Assembly: GCA_024642665.1 (NCBI GenBank)
Contig: JAHEAR010000004.1
Span: forward strand, 103,691-167,690
Length of the DNA: 64,000 nt
Source of the DNA: Bacteroidota bacterium
GTDB lineage: Bacteria; Bacteroidota; Bacteroidia; Chitinophagales; Saprospiraceae
Reading direction: 5' to 3'
Shown piece after piece: positions 54,242 through 63,132 of this stretch. The translations under genes and the position numbers were made by a program. How positions within the stretch are numbered: the first letter of the stretch is position 1; each line of letters opens with the position of its first letter. The notes beneath the pieces are model-generated. The model made no database searches. It was not told where the DNA came from and saw only the letters and a list, made by a program, of their open reading frames with translations.

Positions 54242-56371
54242 ATGAGTTTCGAAACGAAAAATCTAAGGAATGTGGTGTTGCTGGGGCATAGCGGCTCCGG
54301 GAAAACGCTGTTTGTAGAAAGCATGTTGTTTGAATCCGGAGCCATTACCAGAAGAGGTACCATCGATGGGAAAAACACCGCCTCAGATTATACCAAAATA
54401 GAACAAGACAGAGGAAACTCATTATACAGTTCGCTGATGCACGTAGAATGGCGTGGCAATAAAATCAATATCATAGATACACCTGGATATGATGATTTTG
54501 TAGGTGAAGTAATTGCTTCTCTGAAAGTAGCGGACACCGCCGTGATGCTAGTCAATGCTTCCAGTGGTGTAGAAGTGGGCACTGAGCTTTTGTGGGAATA
54601 CATAGAGCAGTATCAAACACCTTGCTTATTTGTCATCAATCAGGTGGATCACGATAAAGCTAATTTCGAAACATCCCTTGAACAAATTAAATCCCGATTC
54701 GGACCAAAAGTTATTCCGTTTCAATATCCATTAGAAACCGGTTATGGCTTCAATACCATCATTGATGCGCTGCGCATGGTCATGTATGTATTTCCTGCCG
54801 ATGGAGGGAAGCCTGAGAAGGAGGCTATTCCTGAAAGTGAAGTTGGTCGAGCGCATGCGATGCACATGGCACTCGTAGAAGCTGCAGCAGAAAATGATGA
54901 GACCCTGATGGAGAAATATTTTGATGAAGGCAATCTTAATGAAGAAGAACTCGCTGAAGGACTTAATATCGCTTTAGCCAATCAGGAAATATATCCAGTC
55001 TTTTGCGCCTCCGGACAGCGCAATATGGGTAGTGGTCGTATCATGGGCTTTATCAATGATATTGGTCCTTCGCCTGCTGACAGACCACATCCATTAAATA
55101 CAAATGGCAAGCCTATTCCTCCGGATTCGAAGGCACCTACTGAAATATTCATTTACAAAACGACCACTGAGCCACAGGTTGGAAGTGTATCCTACTTTAA
55201 AGTTTATTCCGGCACGGTTAAGCCAGGAGACGATCTCATCAACCTGGGCAAAGGAAACCATGAACGTATTTCTCAAATCTTTGTATCGGAAGGAAAAAAC
55301 AGAGAAACAGTTTCATCGCTAAAAGCCGGGGATCTGGGGGTCACCGTCAAGTTAAAAGAAAGTCATACAAACAACACGCTGGCGACTAAAGGAGTGACTT
55401 CTTCCGTTGAAGAAATTCATTTTCCCGAACCAAGAATTCGCGTAGCCGTCTCGACTAATAATCAAGGTGATATTGAAAAACTTGCCAAGGCACTTCATAT
55501 CATGCATGAAGAAGATCCTACGTTAATCATAGAACATTCTGCAGAGCTCAAACAAATGCTTCTCTATGGTCAAGGTCAATTACATCTTGATCTGGTCAAA
55601 AGTCGAATAGAAAGTCTTTATGGCATTTCACTAAACTATCACACACCTAATATTCCTTATCGCGAGACCATTACCAAGGAGGCTAATGAAGTGTATCGAC
55701 ATAAAAAACAATCGGGTGGATCCGGGCAGTTTGGGGAAGTGCACATGCGCATTGAGCCTTATCACGAAGGGATGCCAGAACCCCATGGATTGAATGTACG
55801 CAATAAGGAAATTGAAACCTTGCCCTGGGGTGGAACGCTTGCCTTTTACTGGTGTATTGTTGGGGGATCCATTGATGCTAAATTCAGCAATGCCATTAAA
55901 AAAGGTGTCATGAATAAAATGACAGAAGGGCCACTTACAGGATCGCACTGTCGTGACATTCGGGTAAGTATCTATGATGGAAAAATGCACGCCGTGGATT
56001 CCAATGATATGGCGTTTCAATTGGCAAGTACCGCTGCTTTTAAAGCTGCCTTTCAACATTCCGGACCACAACTTCTTGAGCCTATTTATGACTTATCCAT
56101 CTTGTGTCAGGATGAGGTGATGGGGGATATCATGGGCGATCTGCAAACCAGAAGAGCCATCATCATGGGAATGGAACGTGAGGGACATTACCAAAAAATA
56201 TTGGCGCATGCGCCGCTTGCAGAACTGCATGATTACTCTTCCAGTCTGCGTTCACTGACACAAGGGAAAGCCAAATTTTCCATGAAACTTGTAGACTACC
56301 AACAGGTACCACCGGATATCCAGAACAAACTTGTTTCTGAGTATCAGGAGCACGCGCATGATGACCATTAA
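54242..56371 (+). CDS. Elongation factor G paralogue (EF-G2-like) with altered GTPase motifs
   Basis: 709 residues from the ATG at 54242; a TTG at 54200 is in frame. It has the full five-domain EF-G layout. The GTPase centre is altered: G1 GHSGSGKT (15-22) is intact, but switch I reads QDRGNSLYSS, G3 is DTPGYDDF with Y83 in place of the catalytic His, and G4 is NQVD (133-136) in place of NKxD. Bacteroides EF-G2 is reported to be a GTPase-independent translocase used under starvation; similar behaviour here is inferred. Monocistronic with a long leader. Confidence 0.9.
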   Translation: MSFETKNLRNVVLLGHSGSGKTLFVESMLFESGAITRRGTIDGKNTASDYTKIEQDRGNSLYSSLMHVEWRGNKINIIDTPGYDDFVGEVIASLKVADTAVMLVNASSGVEVGTELLWEYIEQYQTPCLFVINQVDHDKANFETSLEQIKSRFGPKVIPFQYPLETGYGFNTIIDALRMVMYVFPADGGKPEKEAIPESEVGRAHAMHMALVEAAAENDETLMEKYFDEGNLNEEELAEGLNIALANQEIYPVFCASGQRNMGSGRIMGFINDIGPSPADRPHPLNTNGKPIPPDSKAPTEIFIYKTTTEPQVGSVSYFKVYSGTVKPGDDLINLGKGNHERISQIFVSEGKNRETVSSLKAGDLGVTVKLKESHTNNTLATKGVTSSVEEIHFPEPRIRVAVSTNNQGDIEKLAKALHIMHEEDPTLIIEHSAELKQMLLYGQGQLHLDLVKSRIESLYGISLNYHTPNIPYRETITKEANEVYRHKKQSGGSGQFGEVHMRIEPYHEGMPEPHGLNVRNKEIETLPWGGTLAFYWCIVGGSIDAKFSNAIKKGVMNKMTEGPLTGSHCRDIRVSIYDGKMHAVDSNDMAFQLASTAAFKAAFQHSGPQLLEPIYDLSILCQDEVMGDIMGDLQTRRAIIMGMEREGHYQKILAHAPLAELHDYSSSLRSLTQGKAKFSMKLVDYQQVPPDIQNKLVSEYQEHAHDDH

Positions 56372-56418
56372 ACTAAAAAGGACCTGGGACTTTTGGACCT
56401 GAGACCTGAGATTTTTGT

Positions 56419-56455
56419 GCGTAGGGCGTAGGGCGTAGGGCGTAGGGCGTAGGGC
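56419..56455. repeat. Heptanucleotide tandem repeat GGGCGTA, second array
   Basis: gggcgta is repeated four times at 56424-56451, with partial copies on both sides. The unit and copy number match the array at 4494, 52 kb away, and it is again embedded in acctgagact repeats. Confidence 0.85.
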
Positions 56456-56763
56456 AAAATAAAAATTACGAATTACGAATTACGAAAAAAAAACCTGAGA
56501 CTTTTGGACCTGGGACTTTTGGAAAATGACAAATGAGTGATGTGCTGATGTGGTGATGATGAGATTTTACTATTGGGACAAGTAGCTCATGCCGATCACG
56601 ATACTATAAACACGGGAACGAGCATCTGGCATCGCACGTCGAAAAGTCGCGCGTCGAAAAATACCTAAGTCTCAGGTCTAAAAATCTCAGGTCTCTATTC
56701 AAGAATTTTGATCAACAGGCACCATCTGCCGACCAAAAATCGTTTAATGATTTAATGGGTCCT

Positions 56764-56771
56764 TATCTTTA
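56764..56771 (+). promoter_or_regulatory. -7-like promoter box for the exported glutaredoxin gene
   Basis: TATCTTTA matches TAnnTTTG at all fixed positions but the last and lies 15 bp before the start codon. Confidence 0.4.
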
Positions 56772-56786
56772 CTAAAATTTTTAGGC

Positions 56787-57455
56787 ATGAGACTTTCTAT
56801 ACTCCTCTTCTCATTTTTGTTCCTTTCCGCCACGCTATGGGCGCAGGGAAATGATATTGAGATCTTTGAAAAAAAGGAGGGCAATAAGAATATTGTGATG
56901 GCCAGAAACATAGGGAAGGTCTCATACAAGGTGACCTTAACTATTGAAGCCGAAGGGATGATTGTTAGTCCCGGCATAGTAGTCGAAGGTATAGTTCCTG
57001 CCGGTTATATGAAAGAACTGGCCACGCTGGAACCGCAGCCCGGTGTTAGTTGGTCTTATGGGTATGAAGTTTCATTTATTGAATACAAAGGACAGCCCAC
57101 CACCACAGGAGATAAAGGGGCAAAGTCTGATCTCAACCAAATCAGCCAATCCGCAGCAGAGGTTCCTATCCCTCCGGTGTTAGCCACTGAATTATCAACC
57201 GCACCTATCATGGTTTATACACGCGAAGGTTGTGGACGCTGTTCTTTTGTCAAAAAGGAGCTCAGCAAGAAACAAATTGAATTTGAAGAAGTCGATGTCA
57301 ATAGTGGCTCACCTGAGGCAGATAATATGTGGAAACTATTACGTGATAGTGGTTTTACGGGCTCGACGGTCACTATGCCGGTCGTAAAAATCAATGGCGA
57401 ACTCCACTATAACATCAAAGACCTGTCTGGCTTTATTGAAGAGATCAAACTATAA
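56787..57455 (+). CDS. Exported protein with C-terminal glutaredoxin domain
   Basis: 222 residues. A signal peptide (MRLSILLFSFLFLSATLWAQ) predicts export, unusual for a glutaredoxin. An all-beta N-terminal domain (about 22-100: KVSYKVTLTIEAEGMIV) is joined by a polar linker to a glutaredoxin domain (about 138-222) with C149/C152 in YTREGCGRCSF, cis-Pro P198 in VTMPVVKING and a substrate-binding end. Cytoplasmic glutaredoxins use glutathione; a periplasmic one needs another reductant. The gene stands alone in this spacer. Confidence 0.85.
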   Translation: MRLSILLFSFLFLSATLWAQGNDIEIFEKKEGNKNIVMARNIGKVSYKVTLTIEAEGMIVSPGIVVEGIVPAGYMKELATLEPQPGVSWSYGYEVSFIEYKGQPTTTGDKGAKSDLNQISQSAAEVPIPPVLATELSTAPIMVYTREGCGRCSFVKKELSKKQIEFEEVDVNSGSPEADNMWKLLRDSGFTGSTVTMPVVKINGELHYNIKDLSGFIEEIKL

Positions 57456-57639
57456 AAAAAGATTTTCCAATGCTGCAGGATTTACCTCTACCCAGATTGA
57501 CAATTGAATGAGTTTACGCTATGGCGTGAATGAGTATTTCTTAACCATAATATTTAATGCCTCCCCTTCCCAGATTAATAAATAACCTTCATCTGAATGC
57601 CGGACAGATGCCTGAAAAGATAATTTTTGCATTGAACTT

Positions 57640-58134
57640 TTAAAAAGTTAAATCCACGACCCGTAATCTTCGTTTCTTTCCAATCGTATATTTAATCGGA
57701 GCAAATAGCTTCCTGATAGCGGTACCTACGGCAAAATTCAAAACACCAAATTCCATTCCTCCCTGGGAAAACTCAGGATTGCCTGCGAGCGTGTACCACA
57801 CATCCCCCACAAACATAGAAATACCGCCGGCTTGTAAGGCACCTCCAAGGATATTGACCAAAGTGCGCTGACGCTTCAATTTGATTTTCACTATATCATT
57901 GACCGATATCCAGGAATCACCTAAAAAGATAAGTTGCGCATTTGGATCTAAATCCAGAATCGTTCTCGTATACCATCCGGCTTTGTCATCTTTTAATTGA
58001 AAAGTCAGGTCTTCATACATTTCAATCCGCTGTGTCACAGGTGTACCACGTCGCTCAATGAGCAGCACTTTTTGAGCACTAACAGTCTGTAGGGAAATAA
58101 AAAACAAGAACATGAAAAAAATACTTCCCTTCAT
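57640..58134 (-). CDS. Small secreted protein of unknown function
   Basis: 164 residues with signal peptide MKGSIFFMFLFFISLQTVSA. The rest is beta-rich (KVLLIERRGTPVTQRI, YEDLTFQLKDDKAGW) with one hydrophobic stretch near 95-120 that could be a membrane or barrel segment. I do not recognise a family. It lies just downstream of rnpA in the same direction (30-bp gap), so it may share that transcript. Confidence 0.65.
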   Translation of the reverse strand: MKGSIFFMFLFFISLQTVSAQKVLLIERRGTPVTQRIEMYEDLTFQLKDDKAGWYTRTILDLDPNAQLIFLGDSWISVNDIVKIKLKRQRTLVNILGGALQAGGISMFVGDVWYTLAGNPEFSQGGMEFGVLNFAVGTAIRKLFAPIKYTIGKKRRLRVVDLTF

Positions 58135-58164
58135 ACACGGCTATTTGCTGTAAGTCGAAATGAT

Positions 58165-58557
58165 TTAAGTTTCTGACTGCTCATCGAGCATCATCCCCAA
58201 CGTTATAATGATCTTCTTTTGTATAAGTTCCATCGATTGAATCTCATTTCCGATATAGATGAGCGCGAGGTGAAAAGTCTGATCTGCGGGTAATAAACTA
58301 TACAGTGTCGGCTTATACAGCCGGTAGCCTTCTCTGAGTAGCCGCTTGATTCGATTGCGATCCACTGCTCGGGGATATTTCTTTTTCGAAGCAGAAAACA
58401 TAACCTGAACCGGAGAATCATGATCTTCTGTCTGATTCATTTTCATCCATACTAATCGAATCGGGTATTTAGAAATACTGCTCCCTTCCTGGAATAGCCT
58501 CTCAATCGCTTTTAATGAGGATAATCTTTCCGACTTAGACAGGGAATAACGAATCAT
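58165..58557 (-). CDS. rnpA: Ribonuclease P protein component
   Basis: 130 residues from the ATG at 58557 (the frame allows a start at 58572). The basic motif AVDRNRIKRLLREGYR is the RNase P RNA-binding signature, preceded by FSASKKKYPRAVD. It joins the catalytic RNA to remove tRNA leaders. It lies downstream of rpmH as usual, but a terminator separates the two here. Confidence 0.94.
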   Translation of the reverse strand: MIRYSLSKSERLSSLKAIERLFQEGSSISKYPIRLVWMKMNQTEDHDSPVQVMFSASKKKYPRAVDRNRIKRLLREGYRLYKPTLYSLLPADQTFHLALIYIGNEIQSMELIQKKIIITLGMMLDEQSET

Positions 58558-58629
58558 ATTCAAAGATAACATACCAAACTACAGGGGAAAGGAATTGTCT
58601 AAGAGTGTATTAGGGAGAGCAAAGGGCAT

Positions 58630-58658
58630 AAAAAAACCCCCGAACAGCTGCCGGAGGT
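58630..58658 (-). terminator. Intrinsic terminator after rpmH
   Basis: On the minus strand acctccg and cgggggt form a 7-bp stem (58658-58637) followed by a seven-base U run. It lies between rpmH and rnpA. Confidence 0.75.
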
Positions 58659-58700
58659 CATTTATCTGTGCATTGCCCAGTGATGAGCCGGTAATACGAT

Positions 58701-58856
58701 TTATTTGACACGCATGGTATCAGATACAGTCAATTTATGTCTGCCACGGGCACGACGAGCAGAAACCACTTTTCTCCCGGCTTTAGTGCTCATACGAGAA
58801 CGGTATCCGTGCTTATTGATTCTCTTCTTTCGGGATGGTTGAAATGTCCTTTTCAT
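58701..58856 (-). CDS. rpmH: 50S ribosomal protein L34
   Basis: 51 residues, very basic: [20 protein letters not shown] is followed by [20 protein letters not shown] and a short tail. This is a near-perfect match to the L34 family. The start ATG is at 58856 and the stop TAA at 58703-58701. It is short enough to be missed by simple ORF scans. It lies upstream of rnpA, the classic rpmH-rnpA order. Confidence 0.97.
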   Translation of the reverse strand: MKRTFQPSRKKRINKHGYRSRMSTKAGRKVVSARRARGRHKLTVSDTMRVK

Positions 58857-58905
58857 CGCTGTTAAATGTCTTTAATAATATGGTCCGCTCGGTTAAAAGC
58901 GGGCA

Positions 58906-58913
58906 CAAATGTA
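58906..58913 (-). promoter_or_regulatory. -7 promoter box for rpmH
   Basis: The minus strand reads TACATTTG, matching TAnnTTTG, about 50 bp before the L34 start. No exact -33 element was found. Confidence 0.5.
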
Positions 58914-58997
58914 CTTATTTTTTGAAAAAAATGACCTTTTTTCATAAAAAACGTCATTTCCACAGGCCAAAATTCATGCCATTAGGCTCAAAATGCC

Positions 58998-60749
58998 TTA
59001 TCCATTCATAGAAATAAGGAATTCCTCATTGGTCTTTGTACCAATCATATGCTTCCTTAAGAAATCCATGGCTTCTTCCGGCTTCATATCCGCCAGATAG
59101 TTTCGGAGGATAAACATACGCTGGAGGATCGCCTCATCCAGCAATAGCTCCTCTCTTCTTGTACTGGACTTGGTAAGATCGATGGAAGGATACATTCGTC
59201 TGTTAGCCAGTGATCGGTCGAGTTGTAGCTCCATATTACCGGTTCCCTTGAATTCTTCAAAGATGACACCATCCATTTTAGACCCGGTATCAATAAGCGC
59301 AGTAGCTAAAACGGTCAGTGACCCACCGTGTTCGATATTTCTTGCGGCTCCGAAAAACTGCTTTGGTTTATGCAGGGCATTTGCTTCCACACCACCGGAT
59401 AGTACTTTACCGCTTGATGGGGCTACGGTATTATAAGCCCTTGCCAATCGGGTAATGGAATCCAGCAGAATAACGACATCGTGACCACACTCTACCAGTC
59501 GCTTTGCCTTTTCAAGGATAATATTGGCTACACGTACGTGATTGTCTGCAGGTTCATCAAACGTGGAAGAAACCACCTCCGCTTTTACGTTTCTGCGCAT
59601 ATCCGTTACCTCTTCCGGACGCTCATCAATCAACAGTACGATCAAATATGCTTCAGGGTGGTTTGTAGCGATAGCATTGGCGATGTCCTTCAATAAGAAA
59701 GTTTTACCCGTTTTGGGCTGTGCGACAATTAAGCCACGTTGACCCTTTCCAAGAGGGGTAAACAAATCAATCATTCGATTGCCATAATCTTTGCCTCCCG
59801 GATGGGTCAATAAATTGAATTTTTCGGTAGGGAACAGTGGAGTCAGATAGTCAAACGGTACTCTGTCCCGGACTTCATCCGGAGTCTTCCCATTGACAGT
59901 TGTCACGCGCAGGAGGGCAAAATATTTCTCCCCTTCTTTTGGTGGACGAATGGCGCCTTTAACGGTATCCCCTGTATTCAGACCAAATAACTTAATCTGT
60001 GAAGGGGACACATAAATATCATCGGGAGAAGAGAGATAGTTATAATCGGAGGATCGTAAAAAGCCATACCCATCCGACATCATCTCCAAAACACCTTCCC
60101 CTTCGATAATGCCATCGACTTCAACATTAAAGCGATCTCTTGCTTCACGTTGTATATCTCTAGCATCACGCTGCTGGTTATTTCTGTTATCGTTTTGATT
60201 ATTCCGTTCCTGAGGCTTTCTGGAATCCTGAGGTTGTCGGGAATCCTTTTGATCGTTCTGAGGACGTTGCTCTCTTCCATCAGGGCCTTTTCGGTTATCC
60301 CTTTGCCGATTATCATTTCTGTCTTTATGGTCCTGGCGATGGGGGGTCTTGTCACCTCCTGATCTGCCAGCATCAGCCTTTTCATTACCTGATTTTTCCG
60401 CTGCTTCCGCCTCAACTTCAGGAGTATCCTCTTTGCGCTCACGGTCTTTCGGATTATTCTCTTTGGCGGAGGCCGGTGCAGGCTTTCGGCTCTTTTTACC
60501 CGCATCACGAGGTTGTCTTTTATCTACCCTCATATTGTCTGAGGAAACGGGGACTTCATCGGGCAGGTCCTCCTTACGGGCACCGTTTGTCCCTGCTTTC
60601 TTCTTCTCCATGGCGAGCGCCTGGTGATCAAGAATGGTATAGACCAGTTCTTGTTTGTTAAGCTTTTTATACCCGCTTATATCAAGGGTTTCGGCCAATT
60701 CCCTTAGCTCGGGAACAAGCATGTCATTCAACTGCAAAATATCGTACAT
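58998..60749 (-). CDS. rho: Transcription termination factor Rho with long disordered insert
   Basis: 583 residues. N-terminal Rho_N helices (about 1-48) are followed by a roughly 160-residue Lys/Arg/Asp/Asn/Gln-rich region (49-207), then the cold-shock RNA-binding domain ([19 protein letters not shown]), the ATPase core with P-loop [12 protein letters not shown] and Walker [16 protein letters not shown]. Length greatly exceeds the E. coli protein (419) because of the insert. In Bacteroides a comparable insert drives Rho condensation. A roughly 155-nt leader precedes the start, where autoregulation is common. Confidence 0.97.
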   Translation of the reverse strand: MYDILQLNDMLVPELRELAETLDISGYKKLNKQELVYTILDHQALAMEKKKAGTNGARKEDLPDEVPVSSDNMRVDKRQPRDAGKKSRKPAPASAKENNPKDRERKEDTPEVEAEAAEKSGNEKADAGRSGGDKTPHRQDHKDRNDNRQRDNRKGPDGREQRPQNDQKDSRQPQDSRKPQERNNQNDNRNNQQRDARDIQREARDRFNVEVDGIIEGEGVLEMMSDGYGFLRSSDYNYLSSPDDIYVSPSQIKLFGLNTGDTVKGAIRPPKEGEKYFALLRVTTVNGKTPDEVRDRVPFDYLTPLFPTEKFNLLTHPGGKDYGNRMIDLFTPLGKGQRGLIVAQPKTGKTFLLKDIANAIATNHPEAYLIVLLIDERPEEVTDMRRNVKAEVVSSTFDEPADNHVRVANIILEKAKRLVECGHDVVILLDSITRLARAYNTVAPSSGKVLSGGVEANALHKPKQFFGAARNIEHGGSLTVLATALIDTGSKMDGVIFEEFKGTGNMELQLDRSLANRRMYPSIDLTKSSTRREELLLDEAILQRMFILRNYLADMKPEEAMDFLRKHMIGTKTNEEFLISMNG

Positions 60750-60909
60750 GATATGATCAGATAATTAAATAGAAAACTAAAATTGGGTTCTTATATGAAA
60801 TACAAAAGCACGGCATCGATCACTTCACTCAACCTCAAATCACGAATTATATTATTATTGGAAAAACCGAAGGAAAATATGACCGGTCGTGTAGGTGTGT
60901 AAAACGTCC

Positions 60910-60951
60910 CAAAGGTAAAAACAATTTTTAAATAAAGGGGAATTACCTTTG
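60910..60951. promoter_or_regulatory. Divergent rho and serS promoter boxes
   Basis: TACCTTTG on the minus strand at 60917-60910 faces rho, and TACCTTTG on the plus strand at 60944-60951 faces serS. The two boxes lie 26 bp apart, back to back. Neither has an exact TTTG at 19 bp. Confidence 0.55.
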
Positions 60952-61012
60952 AGGAAATTTTATGTAAAATCCACTCCAACCTAACGGTGGATTATCTGAA
61001 AATGTTGCTTTT

Positions 61013-62302
61013 ATGATCGAAATTCAAATATTAAGGGACGAGAAGGAAAGGGCCATTATGGGACTTAAAAAGAGAGGTTTTACGGAAGAAAGGCTTCTTT
61101 TAGTAGACCAAATCATCGATCTGGATGACCGTCGAAAGGCTGCACAGACCCGTCTGGACGGACTTTTGAGTGAGCGAAATTCACTGTCAGAAGAGATTGG
61201 CAATTTCTTTAAATCAGGGAAGGCTGCGGAAGCTAACCAACTGAAAGACAAGGTCCAAAGTATAAAGAATGAGGCTGAAACCGTGGAAGCAGCCCTTGGA
61301 GAAATCAAGGTAACGCTTGACGAATTATTGGTGAGTTTGCCCAATATACCCCATAGCAGTGTGCCAAATGGCCTGACCCCGGAGGACAATGTGGTTTATA
61401 AAGCATGGTCAAAAGAAATGCCAAAGCTTTATGCCGGAGCCGTCCCACACTGGGAACTGGCAGAAAAATATAATCTGATTGACTTTAAACTTGGTGCGTT
61501 TATCACCGGAAGTGGATTTCCATTATACCGGGGCAAAGGAGCCAGACTGCAGCGAGCGCTGATCAGTTTTTTTCTTGATCAGGCTCAAAATGCCGGTTTT
61601 GAAGAGATTCAACCGCCGCTCATGGTCAATAGTGATTCTGCCTATGCGACCGGGCAACTCCCGGACAAGGAGGGTCAGATGTATTATATGGAGAAGGATG
61701 ATTTGTATTTGATTCCAACTGCAGAGGTTCCACTGACCAATATGTTCCGCGGGCAGATCATTGCTGAATCAGAACTTCCGATTAAGGTAACTGGGCACAC
61801 GCCTTGCTTCAGACGGGAAGCCGGATCCTATGGTGCTGACGTGAAAGGACTTAACAGAGTCCATCAATTTGATAAAGTTGAAATAGTTCAGATCGAGCAC
61901 CCGGACAGGTCTTATGAGACCCTCCATAAAATGCTTGATCATGTGGCTCAGCTGTTGGATCAGCTTGAGCTGCCCTATCGGATATTGCACCTTTGTGGTG
62001 GCGATATGGGCTTTACTTCTGCTTTAACCTACGATTTTGAGGTTTTTGCAGCCGGTCAGCAAAGGTGGTTGGAAGTCAGTTCTGTCTCAAACTTTGAATC
62101 ATTTCAGGCTAATAGATTGAAAACCAGATATAAAGATGCAAATGGTAAAATCCATTTAGTCCATACACTCAATGGTAGTGCGCTGGCACTTGCCCGGATT
62201 GTTGCCGCTTTATTGGAAAACAATCAAAGTGAGGAAGGAATCAGAATTCCGGCGGCGTTGATTCCCTATACCGGTTATGATTTCATAGGCACTGCAGATT
62301 AA
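61013..62302 (+). CDS. serS: Serine-tRNA ligase
   Basis: 429 residues. The N-terminal antiparallel coiled-coil arm (about 25-105) contacts the tRNA-Ser variable arm. The class II core carries motif 2 (TPCFRREAGSYGADVKGLNR) and motif 3 (LNGSALALARIVAALLENNQ). Length is normal. Divergent from rho with a promoter box 62 bp upstream; a hairpin terminator follows. Confidence 0.97.
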   Translation: MIEIQILRDEKERAIMGLKKRGFTEERLLLVDQIIDLDDRRKAAQTRLDGLLSERNSLSEEIGNFFKSGKAAEANQLKDKVQSIKNEAETVEAALGEIKVTLDELLVSLPNIPHSSVPNGLTPEDNVVYKAWSKEMPKLYAGAVPHWELAEKYNLIDFKLGAFITGSGFPLYRGKGARLQRALISFFLDQAQNAGFEEIQPPLMVNSDSAYATGQLPDKEGQMYYMEKDDLYLIPTAEVPLTNMFRGQIIAESELPIKVTGHTPCFRREAGSYGADVKGLNRVHQFDKVEIVQIEHPDRSYETLHKMLDHVAQLLDQLELPYRILHLCGGDMGFTSALTYDFEVFAAGQQRWLEVSSVSNFESFQANRLKTRYKDANGKIHLVHTLNGSALALARIVAALLENNQSEEGIRIPAALIPYTGYDFIGTAD

Positions 62303-62324
62303 TTTTTCCTTTTATATTTTTCTG

Positions 62325-62350
62325 CTTCCTGAAACCTCAGGGGCTTTTTT
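62325..62350 (+). terminator. Intrinsic terminator after serS
   Basis: ttcctga and tcagggg pair (7 bp, including two G-U) around an aacc loop, followed by ctttttttgc. It lies about 25 bp past the serS stop. Confidence 0.7.
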
Positions 62351-62401
62351 TGCATTTATACAGGGAAAGCAATTATTAAAAAGTAAAACTTAACATACAT
62401 T

Positions 62402-63082
62402 ATGGGAATAGGCTATTGGGTATTATTCGGTGCATTTGCCCTCATCGGGATGCTTGTACAAAGCCGGATGAAATCGAAATTTCATAAATACGGACAGGTT
62501 GGACTTTCCAATGGTATGTCGGGTCAGCAGGTAGCGGTAGCGATGCTGAACCATTATGGCATACATGATGTCAAAGTCGTTCAGGGACAGGGATTTCTCT
62601 CTGATCATTACAATCCTCAAACAAAAACAGTCAGTTTAAGTCCTGAAGTATATAGTGGACGGTCCGTAGCAGCTGCTTCCGTGGCAGCGCACGAATGTGG
62701 TCATGCCGTGCAACATGATACGGCTTATAGTATGCTCAAAGTTCGAACAGCACTTGTTCCGGCTGTAAAACTGGCTTCTGTGGCCCAGCAATGGGGCTTT
62801 ATGGCTGCTATATTATTAATGGGAAGTTTCCCACAATTAATATTGATTGTGATTGCTGCAATGCTGGTCACCACACTATTTAGCCTGATTACCTTGCCCG
62901 TTGAGTTTGATGCGAGTCGTCGTGCTTTGGTATGGCTGGACAGTACCGGTACGACCAACGGTATTGAACATGATTATGCTCAGGATTCATTAAAATGGGC
63001 TGCTTTGACCTATGTGGTGGCTGCACTTTCATCCGTTGCTATTTTACTTTACTTTATCCTTTCGTATTTTGGGCGAAATTAA
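62402..63082 (+). CDS. Zinc-dependent membrane metallopeptidase, YugP-like
   Basis: 226 residues. One N-terminal helix (YWVLFGAFALIGMLVQ), then the zinc site HECGH (97-101) in VAAHECGHAVQHDTAYS, and hydrophobic C-terminal helices with LPVEFDASRRALVWL supplying a likely third ligand. This matches the YugP/neutral zinc metallopeptidase type 2 family. The physiological substrate is unknown. It is cotranscribed with frr (50-bp gap). Confidence 0.9.
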   Translation: MGIGYWVLFGAFALIGMLVQSRMKSKFHKYGQVGLSNGMSGQQVAVAMLNHYGIHDVKVVQGQGFLSDHYNPQTKTVSLSPEVYSGRSVAAASVAAHECGHAVQHDTAYSMLKVRTALVPAVKLASVAQQWGFMAAILLMGSFPQLILIVIAAMLVTTLFSLITLPVEFDASRRALVWLDSTGTTNGIEHDYAQDSLKWAALTYVVAALSSVAILLYFILSYFGRN

Positions 63083-63132
63083 TTCCGAAAGGAAGATGTA
63101 TTTTAGAATTTGATCACCAAAATTATCAAGTG

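Larger units (their letters stand above)
56372..56786. other. 415-bp repeat-rich spacer after the EF-G paralogue
   Basis: No gene. It holds four perfect gggcgta heptamers (see separate entry); repeated aaaaattacgaattacgaa; repeated acctgggacttttgg/acctgagact blocks on both strands (56380-56525 direct, 56665-56695 inverted, aagtctcaggtct); and a promoter-like TATCTTTA before the next gene. The composition closely resembles the spacer before prfC. Confidence 0.6.

Noticed and set aside
55631..56071. 146-residue minus-strand ORF in the EF-G paralogue
   Set aside because: It is wholly inside the conserved domain IV-V coding region and has no recognisable features.
62995..63132. Longer N-terminus for frr
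   Set aside because: It would overlap the peptidase gene by 88 bp and add Cys/Phe-rich residues absent from ribosome recycling factors; the ATG at 63133 gives the normal length.
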